From Batillaria attramentaria (taxonomy: Eukaryota > Mollusca > Gastropoda > Batillariidae): DNA of 64,000 nucleotides. The stretch spans positions 1,312,001 through 1,376,000 of the forward strand of contig JACVVK020000039.1 of NCBI GenBank assembly GCA_018292915.2. Reading direction: 5' to 3'. How positions within the stretch are numbered: the first letter of the stretch is position 1; every line of letters starts with the position of its first letter. Under the pieces are notes generated by a model. It was given only the letters and a program-made list of their open reading frames with translations. It was not told where the DNA came from and made no database searches. Below, piece by piece: positions 10,949 to 23,868 of the stretch. Position numbers and translations under genes: made by a program.

Positions 10949-12399
10949 GTTGTAAGACTGCTCGACAAATATATTATGCAAATGAACGCTTCCAAACTTC
11001 AGTCGGCGTCACCCAGGCATTCGATCGCAGTTCTAGACTTGTAGACGTTACTTACGTCACAACCAATATGCACAAAGCACATGCAAAAGACGTCAGTGTC
11101 AAATGAATATTCTTTTCACTGCAAAACGCTTTGTATTCAATTTAAAACGTGCTGCGAGCAAGACGAAATGCACACATTCATGCACCTATCTTGCAACAGA
11201 TGAATTATCCAACCCTTTAAACTCTTTTCGAAATGGTCCCTGATTCTATCTCGCGCATCGGGTAAACTCTTAGCAAAATTAACCGGTCGAACAACAGTGA
11301 AAGGTGACCTAGATAATATTAAATGTATATTATTCCATATTGCTCAATGCTTACTCAGCCGGAAGGTGTGAAATATATGTAAATATGATCAGAGTAAACA
11401 TATAACACAAATACCAAACAAAAACAAAATTAATCAGTGAAATGTCGTGTTCCGAAGAGTAACAAACAAGACTACAATTATTGATTGGTTGGTTGATTTG
11501 GTTGGTTATGTAAAGATTAGAGCTAAAACAAAACTACAACCAAACACAAGTCAACACAGAAGAAACAGTGAACAAACATAAATGTCAAACGCATGCCTTT
11601 CACTGAAAGATCAATTTTCAGTTGAATAACAAATGTCAAGAATAAAAATGGAACGCAAAAGGCTTAAAATAAAAGTTTGTAAGCGTTTATGATGACTCTT
11701 AATAAATATTTTCCGGAAGAAAATGTTTTGAGTAAAAATAAAATGTGTCCGCTTCTGTTTGTTTTTATTTTGATCTACTTCAAGTCAATATCTTGTATAA
11801 ACACCAAACTAAAGAATGTTACACGGGCAACAAATACAAACAAGAATTTCAAAATTATCATACTAAAAGTACTTAGAACTTGAACTTAGAACTTTTTTTT
11901 TTTTTGGGGGGGGGGGATAACTTCCTTAAATAGTTAACTTATAAGCTGTCGTTCTCTGCCCACAGAGTTTAAATGAATAGTAAATCTGATGAAGTATTGC
12001 TATATTTGGTAAACAACTACTATGATTTTAAATTTCTAGAAGTTTTTATTCACTTCTTTTCGCTGTTATTATTATTTATTAATTAATTTAATTAATTAAT
12101 TAAATTTTACCGTAATGCTTATAATAATATTCATAATATTCAGCGAAATAAAACTCTTCAGCAACTAGTTGCGACACAGTCAAAATCGTTCGCATCAGCC
12201 TGACAATGGCTGCCCCATCTCCCTTTGTTTCGCCTGTCAATGCTAAGATATCTGCAGGAAAGACAACATGCAATGCGGCCACGAACACAAAAGAAAACAG
12301 GAGGAAATGAGACGAGTGCGTGCAAACAGCACAAAGAAAACACATCTCCGCTGGCCAGAAGAAAACGCAACTAAAAGCGAAAGAAAGAAAGATAAACCA
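10949..12399. other. No gene seen; AT-rich
   Basis: AT-rich sequence with (TTGG)-type words near 11480-11510, a T/G homopolymer pair near 11892-11915 and an ATTAATTA-rich tract near 12075-12105. No supportable gene. Confidence 0.5.
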
Positions 12400-14350
12400 A
12401 ACACGCGCAGGAAAAGTTGGAACAAGGGGCCGCTATCCACTGTACACCTATGTTGTAATCAAAACGAAGCGTGCGGTCAGTGTGTGCGTGCCACCTATGC
12501 AGACACGAGACGCGACTCTGAAAAGCAGACGACCAGTGCCGCCTTTTTTTATGTCGTCTGCTTCGCTATGTTGTACCTGCAGCGCCGGCAGCCATGTTCC
12601 ACGGGTCCGTAGCGCTTCCCCCGCGATCGTGTCACTTTGGTAGCGGCTGATACCCCCCTCTCGAAGTGGTTTCTACTCACTCAGACACCATCCGGTACTA
12701 GGAGGAAACAATCACGGGCAAGATACTCGCACACAGCCAACTCTTCCTGACGCACGAGTCGTGCGAGCTTTTGGTACCTCCCGCGTGAAAGAGCAGTGTC
12801 GCAACCTGCTGCTCTCCCCTTGATGTGAAGGCCGAGTCTGGAGCCGTCTGTCTGTCCGGTAGTCGCTGAGCAGCGCGCTGCTGTCTGTCTAGGCAGAGGG
12901 AGAGGACACGATTGTTGTACACGAGCATGTAGACCGGCACACTGTCGTCCCAGCCCGTGGGGTCGGGGTGCAGACGGCGGCAGGGTGGGGCAGGAGAGCC
13001 GGCAGCAGCGCCAGGGACACGGGGAAGAGGTTACGGGAGCAGTGGACGCCGACCAGGCACCTCGCGACAACACGGAGCGGTGACCAGGCAAGGCGCTCGT
13101 CTGAAGGGCGGCATCAGACTCGACACAGAAAAGGGAGGAGGAGCAGACGAGACAGTAGGTCACAGAGCGGTGAAGTGGTGGTTGTGGTGGTGGTGGTGGT
13201 GGAGGAGGTAGTGGTGGAGGTAGAGGTAATGCTGGTGTTGGTGGGAGTGGTGAAGAAGGTGGTGGTGGTGGTGGTGATGGTGGGTGATGTCGGCGTGGCG
13301 GTGCCAGTCTAGGCTGCCAGCATCGCCTCCCTGCACTGTTCCCATTGTCGGCAGAGCAACATTGCGGCCACATGCAGCAGCAGATCGCCTCGGCGGGTCT
13401 CCGTCCACCACACACACCGTCTCCGCTGATCGAACCTCGCCTGGCACTGGCGCGAACATTTAATCGTCATCAGCATAGGCCGTCCATACTGGCCACCGCC
13501 ACGTAGATAGGAAGACTTACACACACAAACTCTCGCCGCAGCTAGCACCTCCGGTCTTGTACAGAACACGTTGTGCCTCGGGCCGCTGTGGTACAACTGA
13601 AGAAACAGTAGTTCGGTAGTCGCTGGCTGGCGCGATGGTACCAACGATCAATAAATAGCGAGACACACGACCCCTGTTGGTCACCAGCGGGTATCGCTAC
13701 AGTACCGCGCCGCCAGCACACAAACCATCAATATTACTCGTCCCGCTGCCGACAAGTGTACCCACACACAAGATGCCAGTCCGTAGGAGGCCGGCACAGC
13801 CGTTCAGTCACTGCAACAAGCGACGCAATAAGTCGGCGAAAAAGAACGTGGCCATATTTATAGTAGGTGAGTCAGTAACCGGCTAACCAAAGGCTCCGCG
13901 AAGTCAGGCCATCAGCTGGGCGACCAGAACCGACATTGCATCACTACCGCGCAACATGGCGAGATCGGGGTTCCCTCTGACTCAAAGTCCACGTGCACCC
14001 GCTAAACTTGCTGCGTCAATAATAAGCTTTTTTCCTCCAAAAATATGTCTATCGTACGACAAATTCCGTGACCCACATCGCTCGCTCTCGTATCCAGAAA
14101 CTCGCAAGAAAGCCGAAATAGCGCCCGTGCACTCCCGAGTCCCAGCGCACGTACAGCCCGCTAGGAGAAGAGGCCGCAAGCCGTGCCCCACATGGCCGAA
14201 TCTGGGTCACGCCGGGTTTTTGGAGTACTGACAGTGTGAGTACCAGCGCAGCGATCGATAGAGTTTCGCCTCGCCACTAGCTGCCAGTTGGTCTCCGAAG
14301 GCACCACTGTTCAAGACCCGTTGCTGCCATTATTTCCGCATTCCCCGATC
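12400..14350. promoter_or_regulatory. Possible CpG-rich promoter/upstream region
   Basis: Compared with the AT-rich DNA on either side, this 2-kb block is GC-rich and visibly rich in CpG (for example clusters near 12590-12660, 12950-13110 and 13670-13990). A (GTG)n/(GGT)n tract lies at about 13171-13290. The 244-codon minus-strand frame across it is proline-rich only because it reads the GTG repeat. A promoter or 5'-UTR region for a gene to the right is possible. I cannot show a TSS or first exon with certainty. Confidence 0.3.
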
Positions 14351-14855
14351 ACAGGCTTGAAGACAGGGGTAGAGAGAGAGAGAGAGATAGAAGCGGTGCT
14401 AGGAAGTGAATGCCAGTGAAAGTAGGCCTCCTAACAGCTGTGAGACTCCATTCTCGGCCTACATGTGCCCGTGGCTGCGAATCAAGACGACACGCACGGG
14501 GCCGACGTGGTTCCATTGCATGCAGTCTTGTGTTGTGTAGTGTTGGAGTGAGAGCGGGATAGTGGAAGGGAAGATTCACTGTGTGGTGGTGGAGGTGGAG
14601 GTGGTAGTGGTGGTTACACGGAGTCGGCAATCGATCCCAGCTCGGCCGCCACAGTATGGCACCAACCAAACCAACACTATCGCCTGGTGTAGTGAGAGAG
14701 CTGAGCGCCCAGTCACTCAAGACGTTGCGGTACTTCACACTCAAGGCCACTAGTTCTGCCACCAGTGTTTCGCCTGAACCGTTTCTCATTGATTATTTGG
14801 CCTTCAGAAAACGCGACCGACCGCGGCCTCATAACGGATCAGTGGCCGACAAAAC

Positions 14856-14886
<31 letters not shown>

Positions 14887-15077
14887 GGAGAGGGCGAGTC
14901 GGTGTAATGGTGCATGCGTGGTTGTGTTGCGTGCTGCAGTCGTTTTCTATCAATCACACAGTGTGACTGTGTGCAAACAGAGGCAGCGAGAGAAAGCCGC
15001 TGTGTGGTCTCTTCTCGCCAGCAGCGCGGGTTTAGTGTGAAGTGAAATGCTTTGTTCACGAGCTGTGTACTTTGCAG
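14351..15077. other. No gene seen; GA microsatellites
   Basis: Contains (GA)n at about 14373-14387 and 14855-14893 and a (GGTGGT)-rich stretch near 14583-14613. The sequence is still relatively GC-rich. If the exon proposed at 15078 is real, this would be upstream or intronic DNA. Confidence 0.4.
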
Positions 15078-15218
15078 GTCCATGACCAACGCAACCAGCA
15101 AGAGTTACAGATACCACGCAGTACTGACGACGCCACATCACCACTGACAGGCAGAAACAACGCACCGTTACCACTCATCACGTTACATTACTCACGCCGA
15201 CTGGCCAGTCATCAAGAG
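15078..15218 (+). other. Candidate 141-bp exon bounded by splice consensus
   Basis: The segment is preceded by a TGTGTACTTTGCAG acceptor-like sequence and followed by a strong donor (AGAG, then GTAAGC at 15219). It is 141 bp, a multiple of three, and open in one frame, encoding a QRNQQELQIP...ASHQE peptide I do not recognise. A second strong donor follows at 15292 (ACCATGAG then GTAAGC). This could be a 5'-UTR or early coding exon of a gene lying to the right, outside or undetected in this window. It could equally be chance. Confidence 0.22.
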
Positions 15219-15299
15219 GTAAGCGAGAAACAAAGGGGAATAATGACTGAATAGAACAGCAGCTGCTGCTGACCTGTTAATTAACCATGAGGTAAGCCA

Positions 15300-17680
15300 G
15301 AATCCAACAAAACGGACTGAAAACCGTCTCGAAAAAGAGACCGTTTCATACGTGGTTAATGTACTGTGTCAAGACATTCCTTATGGTGCAGAGGATCGAA
15401 AACAGTTAAGTGTAACGCAATACGACCCTACATTATCTCCCGTTGATTCACCCCACTCACTAACAAGAGAACTGAAGTTAGCCCGTATTGATATCTGTGA
15501 CTTGGGTATTGTCTCAGTGTGATATCTTGACTTAAAACAGATTTGGGTCCAGCATTTCAGAGTTTGAAACTCCAGTCCAACAGACTTTCAAGTCAGAACA
15601 AAGTATACGTCCCCAAATAGCGCGGTTCTGCGCATTTTCCGTTTGTATGAAGTTTTCCTGATAAATATCTCCATCCGTGAATTTGAAAGAAAGTCACAAC
15701 AGGCTTGATGCGCACCTCGGTAAGGTTTCTAGATTGGCACAAGTAGTCTTCATGTAAGAAAAAAATGTTCGTGAAAGAGATTCTCAGGGAGTTCTTACAG
15801 CATACAATGCAAAGTTCCTCCTGAGGTTCTTAAAGTATACAATAAAAAAAAAATATAAAGCACTCTATTTGCAGTTCTTCCTGCTTCATATGTGTATGTG
15901 TGAATAATCAAAGATGTTCACTCACCTGATTTTGTATTCAGTCCATTGCCGAGTGTAAAGTAATCCCTCATTTTTCCTGCACTGTAAGATGCACTGTTTT
16001 CTACAAGTGATTTCTATTCCGAAATTTCTAGTGCATCAGGGAATCGCACAAAACTGAAATACAGTCAGGAGTTATTTACTGCATTTCAAGGTGCACAAGA
16101 AACACGTTTACGTCAATTGTCTTGAACAAACACTCTCTTTCTCTGTCTTCTGATTTAAAAAAAAAAAATGCAGAAGAACTCTCACAAACACAATCCACAG
16201 AGAAAGATTTCGACGATAACTAAACAACTCTAAGCGGATCTGTTGAAACTTAGTGTCAGACACACGTTGGTCAGTTGTCAACTGTTTTCTTACACTGTTT
16301 GTCGTCTGGAATAAGAGGGTCTGCACTGTGTAACAATATCAACACACGAGCAGTGATGGAGACAACACAGAGATCAAACTTCCTTTTTCCGCACAGCGTT
16401 TCCCACATCCAGAACTCGGCGTAACGCGAGAGTGGCCTAGAATAACCTATCACTTCCCACTTTAGGACGTACACGTAGAATGAAATCAGTTACTAGAATA
16501 GGTCACTGTTTCACAGAAAATAAGGTGCGGTTGGTGAAGATAGACTTCCTGCTACATCTACCAAACCATAAGCAGAGTTTTGTAGTGAACGGACACGTGC
16601 AATGAGCGCACCCATCCCAAACTGTGAAGGAGTGAGGACAAGGTTTCAACGCACAAACCGTCCACTTATTCTTCTGTCTGTACAAAGATGCAGTTAGCAA
16701 GTTGTAACAGGCTCGGAGAAACACTTTGCACCTATGTCACCGTGAACACGTTTTTTTAATTAAACCATCCGCGTTAGAAAACGCCTGTAGCTTGCAATAT
16801 AGACAGTATAATTATATGAAGACCCGTTTTCTGGAGAAACGTTCTCCAGAAATACTGAAATGATGGCTAGATGTGAAGGCTGGAATTCACGTCAAACTTT
16901 CCCTGCATTGACTGAGGTGGCATGTTTTAGGAACGTAAGTACGTTTTCTGAAGGCAGTGCCCGAAATGAGTGAAGACAGTTTCCAAACCGGCCAATCAGA
17001 TAAAAGGTTTTCTCAGTTTCTTCTTCTTCTTCTCTTTCTCCCTTCCTGTCTTCTCCGAATATTCACAAAATCTCACTTGGACTGAAATACCTATTTCCGG
17101 TGGGCAAGCACCCGAATACTCGGACACGGCTTCCGAGCACGCCGTTAGTCAACTATTAGTGTAGACAGTTTCCTGAACGGGTGAGCTGTGTAGAAGACAC
17201 GATATCGCGAGACTGTTTCCGCTATGACTGACAACGCTGCCGATTAGACAAAGACTGAAGAGCAAGGCACTGTAGAGGTGAGCGGAAGGACAAGGCAGAA
17301 CACCCCACTGTCTCAGACAATAGCTACCGGGGGGTGGGGGGGGGGGACACCGTACAATCAGGCTCCACCCCTTCCAGACACCCCACCCTGTCAGTCTACC
17401 CCACCCCGAACTTCAGTCCCAGCCCCAGCGACGCAGGTGTAGGGGTTCGCGACAAAAGGGATGGGGTGGGGGGGGGTATCTATCGAAAAGGGACCGGGTA
17501 TAGGGGACCCTTACAACAAGTGGGGATAGTCAGGCCAAAGGTCACGGGATGATGGGTGGCCCATTGGGCGGCAAAGGCAGTCATGTGGGCCAATCGCTGT
17601 CATTGAACATTCTACAAGCAAGGGTGAGGAAAAGTGCAACAGCCCCCCCCCCCCCCAAGCTCCCATCACCCTCCCCCCCC
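15300..17680. other. No gene seen
   Basis: Non-repetitive, moderately AT-rich sequence without a convincing ORF. Short frames on both strands are under 75 codons. G-rich runs occur near 17330-17346 and 17465-17476. It could be intron. Confidence 0.45.
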
Positions 17681-17687
17681 CTTCCCC

Positions 17688-17738
<51 letters not shown>

Positions 17739-17802
17739 CGACATATAGATCTACACGCACACACATAGTGATTGACAGACCTCTGTGTGTGTGTGTGTGT
17801 GT

Positions 17803-17844
<42 letters not shown>
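17640..17844. repeat. Poly-C, (AC)n and (GT)n microsatellite cluster
   Basis: C runs at about 17644-17656 and 17675-17682 are followed by (AC)n at 17690-17736 and (GT)n at 17783-17843. The facing AC and GT tracts can pair with each other as an imperfect hairpin. Confidence 0.95.
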
Positions 17845-17845
<1 letters not shown>

Positions 17846-17897
17846 ACTATTTCAATTAGCTGTATTGCTTTTCGAGTTCCCTGTGGCATTTCCGGTG

Positions 17898-18080
17898 GAC
17901 AGCCGGGACAGTAGAGCGGTAGAGAGTTCGTCTCTCAATGTTCGGGTCGTGGGTTCCAATCCCTGCTGGAGCCGAATAGTTCTTTGTCAGTGCTGGCCTT
18001 TCTCTCGTTGCCCCATCTTTGATGTCACCCATATATGTGGTGGAAAAGGACGTTAAACCCTCAAACACCCACTCATCCAC
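17898..18080 (+). mobile_element. tRNA-derived SINE copy at the head of the 94-bp satellite
   Basis: Plus orientation. AGTAGAGCGGTAGAGAGTTC is the A-box side, GGGTCGTGGGTTCCAATCCC the B box, then TGCTGGCCTTTCTCTCGTTG, CCCCATCTTTGATGTCACCC and GTGGTGGAAAAGGACGTTAA complete the conserved body. The 3' tail ACCCTCAAACACCCAC runs directly into the first monomer of the satellite. Only two of the 17 copies in the window are in plus orientation. Confidence 0.9.
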
Positions 18081-19658
18081 CCCCTCTAGCATAGTATACA
18101 AGCGCTTGAAGCTCACTAGCATCAATGATGATAATGATAATGATGACTATTAACTCAAACACCCACTCATCCACCCCCTCTAGCATAGTATACAAGCGCT
18201 TGAAGCTCACTAGCATCAATGATGATAATGATAATGATGACTATTAACTCAAACACCCACTCATCCACCCCCTCTAGCATAGTATACAAGCGCTTGAAGC
18301 TCACTAGCATCAATGATGATGATGATAATGATGACTATTAACTCAAACACCCACTCATCCACCCCCTCTAGCATAGTATACAAGCGCTTGAAGCTCACTA
18401 GCATCAATGATGATAATGATAATGATGACTATTAACTCAAACACCCACTCATCCACCCCCTCTAGCATAGTATACAAGCGCTTGAAGCTCACTAGCATCA
18501 ATGATGATGATGATAATGATGACTATTAACTCAAACACCCACTCATCCACCCCCTCTAGCATAGTATACAAGCGCTTGAAGCTCACTAGCATCAATGATG
18601 ATGATGATAATGATGACTATTAACTCAAACACCCACTCATCCACCCCCTCTAGCATAGTATACAAGCGCTTGAAGCTCACTAGCATCAATGATGATAATG
18701 ATAATGATGACTATTAACTCAAACACCCACTCATCCACCCCCTCTAGCATAGTATACAAGCGCTTGAAGCTCACTAGCATCAATGATGATGATGATAATG
18801 ATGACTATTAACTCAAACACCCACTCATCCACCCCCTCTAGCATAGTATACAAGCGCTTGAAGCTCACTAGCATCAATGATGATGATGATAATGATGACT
18901 ATTAACTCAAACACCCACTCATCCACCCCCTCTAGCATAGTATACAAGCGCTTGAAGCTCACTAGCATCAATGATGATGATGATAATGATGACTATTAAC
19001 TCAAACACCCACTCATCCACCCCCTCTAGCATAGTATACAAGCGCTTGAAGCTCACTAGCATCAATGATGATAATGATAATGATGACTATTAACTCAAAC
19101 ACCCACTCATCCACCCCCTCTAGCATAGTATACAAGCGCTTGAAGCTCACTAGCATCAATGATGATGATGATAATGATGACTATTAACTCAAACACCCAC
19201 TCATCCACCCCCTCTAGCATAGTATACAAGCGCTTGAAGCTCACTAGCATCAATGATGATGATGATAATGATGACTATTAACTCAAACACCCACTCATCC
19301 ACCCCCTCTAGCATAGTATACAAGCGCTTGAAGCTCACTAGCATCAATGATGATGATGATAATGATGACTATTAACTCAAACACCCACTCATCCACCCCC
19401 TCTAGCATAGTATACAAGCGCTTGAAGCTCACTAGCATCAATGATGATAATGATAATGATGACTATTAACTCAAACACCCACTCATCCACCCCCTCTAGC
19501 ATAGTATACAAGCGCTTGAAGCTCACTAGCATCAATGATGATGATGATAATGATGACTATTAACTCAAACACCCACTCATCCACCCCCTCTAGCATAGTA
19601 TACAAGCGCTTGAAGCTCACTAGCATCAATGATGATAATGATAATGATGACTATTAAT
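18061..19658 (+). repeat. 94-bp satellite, 17 tandem copies
   Basis: Monomers start with TCAAACACCCACTCATCCAC at 18061 and then every 94 bp to 19565. They are almost identical. The one clear variable site is in the trinucleotide tract: GATGATAATGATAATGATG (type A) or GATGATGATGATAATGATG (type B). By eye the order is A A B A B B A B B B A B B B A B A. The first 15-20 bases of each monomer equal the 3' tail of the SINE that precedes the array, so the founding duplication included the SINE end. No stable ORF crosses it. Confidence 0.97.
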
Positions 19659-19796
19659 TAAAAAAAAAATTTAACATGTGTACGTAAGGGTTCATGCAAT
19701 TATGCATTCGACCACTGGCAAAATCAAATACATGTACATAAAGACAAAATGGGCGAGATGATGACTATTATTATTAACATTATTATTATTATGAAT

Positions 19797-20197
19797 CAGG
19801 CTAGGGAATTGCTGAAGGAAAAAAAACGTAGGCTGGGGTGCATAGGCGGCACCCTGCTGGGGGGAACACAGGGGCAATGCCCCACTAAAGAAAACAAATT
19901 TTACCATTTTTAAAGGCATTTAGTAGACTCTCCTGGCACCCAAACGTAAAATACTGCCTTGATACTGACATGCAAGTCTACAAAAAATGAAATTAGACTG
20001 TCTCATGTGATATTACACGTATCATGATACATTCTGTGTACAACCCTTTTTCTCCTTCCTTTTCTTTGGCTGAAACGTAGATTGTTTTGGGCTGAAACAT
20101 AGATTGTTTTGGGCTGAAACATAGATTGTTTTTGGCTGAAAGGATAGGAAATTTGGCTGAAAATTGCCAAATGACTGAAGATTCCCCCCAGCATCAT
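19797..20197 (+). repeat. Dispersed repeat R1, copy 1 (~400 bp)
   Basis: It shares with 57909-58298 and 60227-60818 the ordered blocks GGGTGCA(T/G)AGGC(G/A)GC, CCCTGCTGGG, CATTTTTAAAGGCATT, TACTGCCTTG, TGACATGCAAG, TTCCTTTTCTTTGGCTGAAA and GAAAATTGCCAAATGAC. In this copy a GGCTGAAACATAGATTGTTT block of about 24 bp is tandemly triplicated (about 20070-20140). Element class unknown; termini are not certain. Confidence 0.8.
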
Positions 20198-21753
20198 CAG
20201 TATTGCTCCCATCACCACCCCCATCCACTGTAGACCTTGAGCAGCTTGAGGCTGGGAATGGGAAAGGGGGGGGGGGGGCACGCTTTTTTCTTTTCTTTTT
20301 TTTTCATTGATCGGAGTGCTTTTGCCGCACTACATGACAGTCCCACCGGGGAAGTGATGGCATTTGAGATATACACGTACCAACTAGCTTTATGTCAACG
20401 GTACTTCAGCACTTCTCCATTCTCCCAGATGGGCGGACGTGTACAGGGTTGGCGTCTCAGGAAAAGATAACCCGTGCAGCAAATATGATAATTAAGTGCA
20501 GGGTCTCACTTTCATTGGTTAGTTTCAACACGTGACCTCAGCAGAGCTTGCAAAAGTTACTATCGTCAGGGGTCAGGGAGAAACGTAACATCCGTTCAGC
20601 ATACATGTTTACCTCCCTTCCTTCCCAGTAGTAAATAATAATAATTTCCGTGCATTGTTTTTTAGTGCAGGAACATGCATGTTAACAGGTTATCTTTTCC
20701 TGAAACCTGTAAGTCGGTAACGAAAGGAACAATTGTCAAAATAAAATGTTGTAAAAAAAGGGGTCGATCTGGGACACGCAGACATGCTTCTTCGTTTTCT
20801 GGCGGAATAGGCCAAACAGCAAAACTGGCTCATTTTCTTTGCCAACAGGCAAATTTTGCTCATTGCTGCCGGGGAACGACGTAAACCTCCAAACAGCCAG
20901 AAACGCTAGAGGGAAAGTCGATGCCCGCCCTTGTACAGTATACCGTTTACCACTGACCAATCGCCAGGCTATCGAAACTACAGGTCACAGAATACAATGC
21001 AAATGAGGCAGGTTAGATCACAGAATACAATGTAAATAAGACAGGTTAGTGAGTAAGAGGGCAGGCATTACTAAAGTGAATTTCCCTTGTTTTCCTTGAT
21101 TTTTTTAAACAGTTGTTTGAAGTGCATTTGATGCCAAGTTTTGGGTTTTGGTGAAAAGAGGCATGGTTGATGTGTTGAGGAATTGGCACACTTGACTTGA
21201 TGAGTGACCTATATAATATTAAAACATATCCTTCGGCACGTGCGGGGCATGGATAGGAGAGTGCACAGTTTAGAGTTATTTCAGTAGGTGATGTTGGCAT
21301 GGACGCCGCATCAGTAGACTATCAAAATTACTTCTTTTTTTTTTCATGCAGCTTGTCTTGCTTCTGGAAACCATTGCCTGTTTTGGTGGGCAAATCAGTT
21401 TTGAAGGAAGTGTGCTGCCTGACATTAGTAAAAGCCAAAGAGCAGAAAACAACAACAACAACAAAACTGTATTCTGTGACCTGCACGCCTGGTGAGAGGG
21501 AGTTCTTGCCCCTCGCCTGTTGTTTGACGCCACCTCAGTGGTTCAGTTTACACAGACGCATTAGAGGTTATTTCAGTCCAGGTTCTACAAGCAGAGGCGC
21601 ATGCTGAATTAAACACTGAATTAATATCATACAATTGTGTTTATACAGTATAGAGATTCCACAAATGGCATCATTTTGACGAGCACGTGTAAAGCGAAAT
21701 GACAAAACATTGTGCAGGGTGATGACACTGGAATAGTTTGCAGGCCGGAATCG

Positions 21754-21755
<2 letters not shown>
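20198..21755. other. No gene seen; small tandem duplications
   Basis: Contains a G11 run near 20268 and an imperfect duplication of GGTCACAGAATACAATGCAA and following bases at about 20980-21047. Frames near 20675-20884 and 21299-21607 have no recognisable domain. Confidence 0.45.

Positions 21756-21829
<74 letters not shown>
21756..21829. repeat. (TG)n microsatellite
   Basis: About 36 TG units. Immediately downstream, ACAATGACAATGATCCTTTATT and a GAGAGA tract (21896-21915) look like the end of another dispersed element that I cannot delimit. Confidence 0.95.
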
Positions 21830-22364
21830 CAATGACAATGATCCTTTATTTTCAACGGTAAAGCTATTGGCACAGTTACCATTTCCAAACTTGCCAGAGA
21901 GAGAGAGAGAGAGAGTTTATTTTCTAAGGAAGAAAGATTAGGTACAGCGTCCTTTTTAACCTTGTCCTTGTTACATGCTGCTACAATACAGCAATAAAGG
22001 GGGGGGGGATAGGTTCAAATAGGGTGCTAGCCAACAAAGGAGAGGTCAGTAACACTGATGACAAATTCTCGGGTGGCCAAACCCTAGTAGCCAATGTAAT
22101 ATTACAAAAGCATTTTACTCTATGGATCCCACAACAAAAGAAAAGCGCGAGAGGCTGGGCAGGGTAGGATCGAGGGGGGTGTGTGGGGGGGGGGGGGGTG
22201 GTGGATGCAGAGCTCAGAAGACTTGTGCAGCAGTGGACAGCCGCGGTCAGAACAAAGCTGGCACCTGGCTAGTGACCAGCCGGCCACTGAGTCCACCAAT
22301 CTCTAGCCGCCAAGTTACCATCTGGATATATCCATGCATCACGTTATCTTGTCCTCTCTCTCCC

Positions 22365-22396
<32 letters not shown>

Positions 22397-23868
22397 TTGT
22401 AAGGGTTGGGGGTGGGATGGATGACTATTTTGGGGGAGGGGGGTGGGGAGGGGGGGGTTCCAATTCTATTATGGGTGTCATTCAAGTATTTGAGCTCTCC
22501 TGGGGGGGGGGGGGGAGGAATTGTTCATCCCCCCCCCCTGCCCGGAAGATCATTTCGCAAAATGGTGCAAAATTATGAATGCAGCCTGGTGACATTTTGA
22601 AATGCTTCTCTTTTTCATTTCTCGCTAGTACAAGTTTCATTATCTTTTCTTCTTGTTTTATTCGGGGGGAAGGGGGGGTCCAGAGCCTCTGCCCCCTCTC
22701 CCCCTTTCACCCAGTACCAGATCCGCCCGTGTCTGGTGCTCCCCCCCCCCTCCCTCCCCTCCCAAAGTGACGCTAACCAGCCGTTTCTGGCGATCGAAAC
22801 CTCATGTGAAACGTCTACAGTCTCCTGATGCACCGTTTGGTATTCAGCACGCTCCTGTATTTAGCGTAATAACGGGTTCTTGCGGCGTTTCGTGATCACA
22901 TGTAAGCAAGTGTAGGTCAGACTACGACAGTGGTTTACTGTGTCACCTAACAGACCCCTGCACATGCGCAATACATGAAGGTCTATTTGTACACATGTAT
23001 ACAAAATGCATACCTGTACCAAGCATACTCCGTACACACTATATGTGCACTAACACTCCGCATGTAGTTGACTAAGGTTCTATAAAGTAGCGTAAGAAAG
23101 CGAAGGGAGGGTTTAAGTTTAACACTAACGTCATGAGCACAGCCTACTCTTTTGTTCAAGCAAAAGATAGAAACTGTAAGGCTGTTCACTTATGGAGTTT
23201 ATAAATTATGCAAAAGTAGCTTATTCTTGTAAAGTCTTTCCAACTTCACGTCCCCCCCCCCCCCCCCTCTCTCTCTCTCCCTCTCTCGTGCAGGCTATGA
23301 CTGTCAAAGTATACATTTAGCCGTGTATTTTCCTACAAACCATGCTTGTGCGGTTTAAAACTAGAGCAGTCCAGATTCAGCTGTCAACTGCTGCAGCTCT
23401 TGAACAATCTTTTCAGTTTCATATGACACCTCTCTCTCTCTCTCTCTCGTGTGAGCGCTTGGGGTGTGTGAAGGGGGGAGGAGAGGGGGAGGGTCAAGGC
23501 AGGGGGCTATCTGATCAGTGTTAGCTGATTCAGCTCCATTGCTACCGCCGATCTTCTTTCATATCCGGTGTAAGCCAAACAGGGACAGCAAAGCTTTCGT
23601 ATTATGTATAGCTAACAGTGAAATGGGGAAGTGAAAAAAAAAGAAAGGTCAAACCCCCCAACAACAGATCTTGACTCTCCTCACACGTTCAGTGCCAGTG
23701 AGTGACCCTCCATTGTTGTAGCTTTCGAACAACAGCTTTGGGCTCATCGGTGATCCAGAACGACTCGCGTGTCTCCTGCCAGGCATTAGTAGACGAGCCC
23801 GGTGTATAGCCAGTGTCATATAAATTACCCCATGGTTAAGCCAAATTATGCTTGGAACAGTTTCCATT
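21830..23868. other. No gene seen; dense homopolymer and CT tracts
   Basis: Poly-G/poly-C runs of 9-14 bases occur near 21999, 22184, 22503, 22530, 22741 and 23252, with (CT)n at 22354-22396, 23267-23287 and 23431-23449. G-quadruplex formation is plausible. No coding frame is supported. Confidence 0.5.

Noticed and set aside
12681..13415. 244-codon proline-rich minus-strand ORF
   Set aside because: The proline stretch is the complement of a GTG/GGT microsatellite; the rest is GC-rich DNA without a domain.
18061..19658. Possible CRISPR or iteron array
   Set aside because: Monomers are identical over their full 94 bp with no spacers; it is a satellite.
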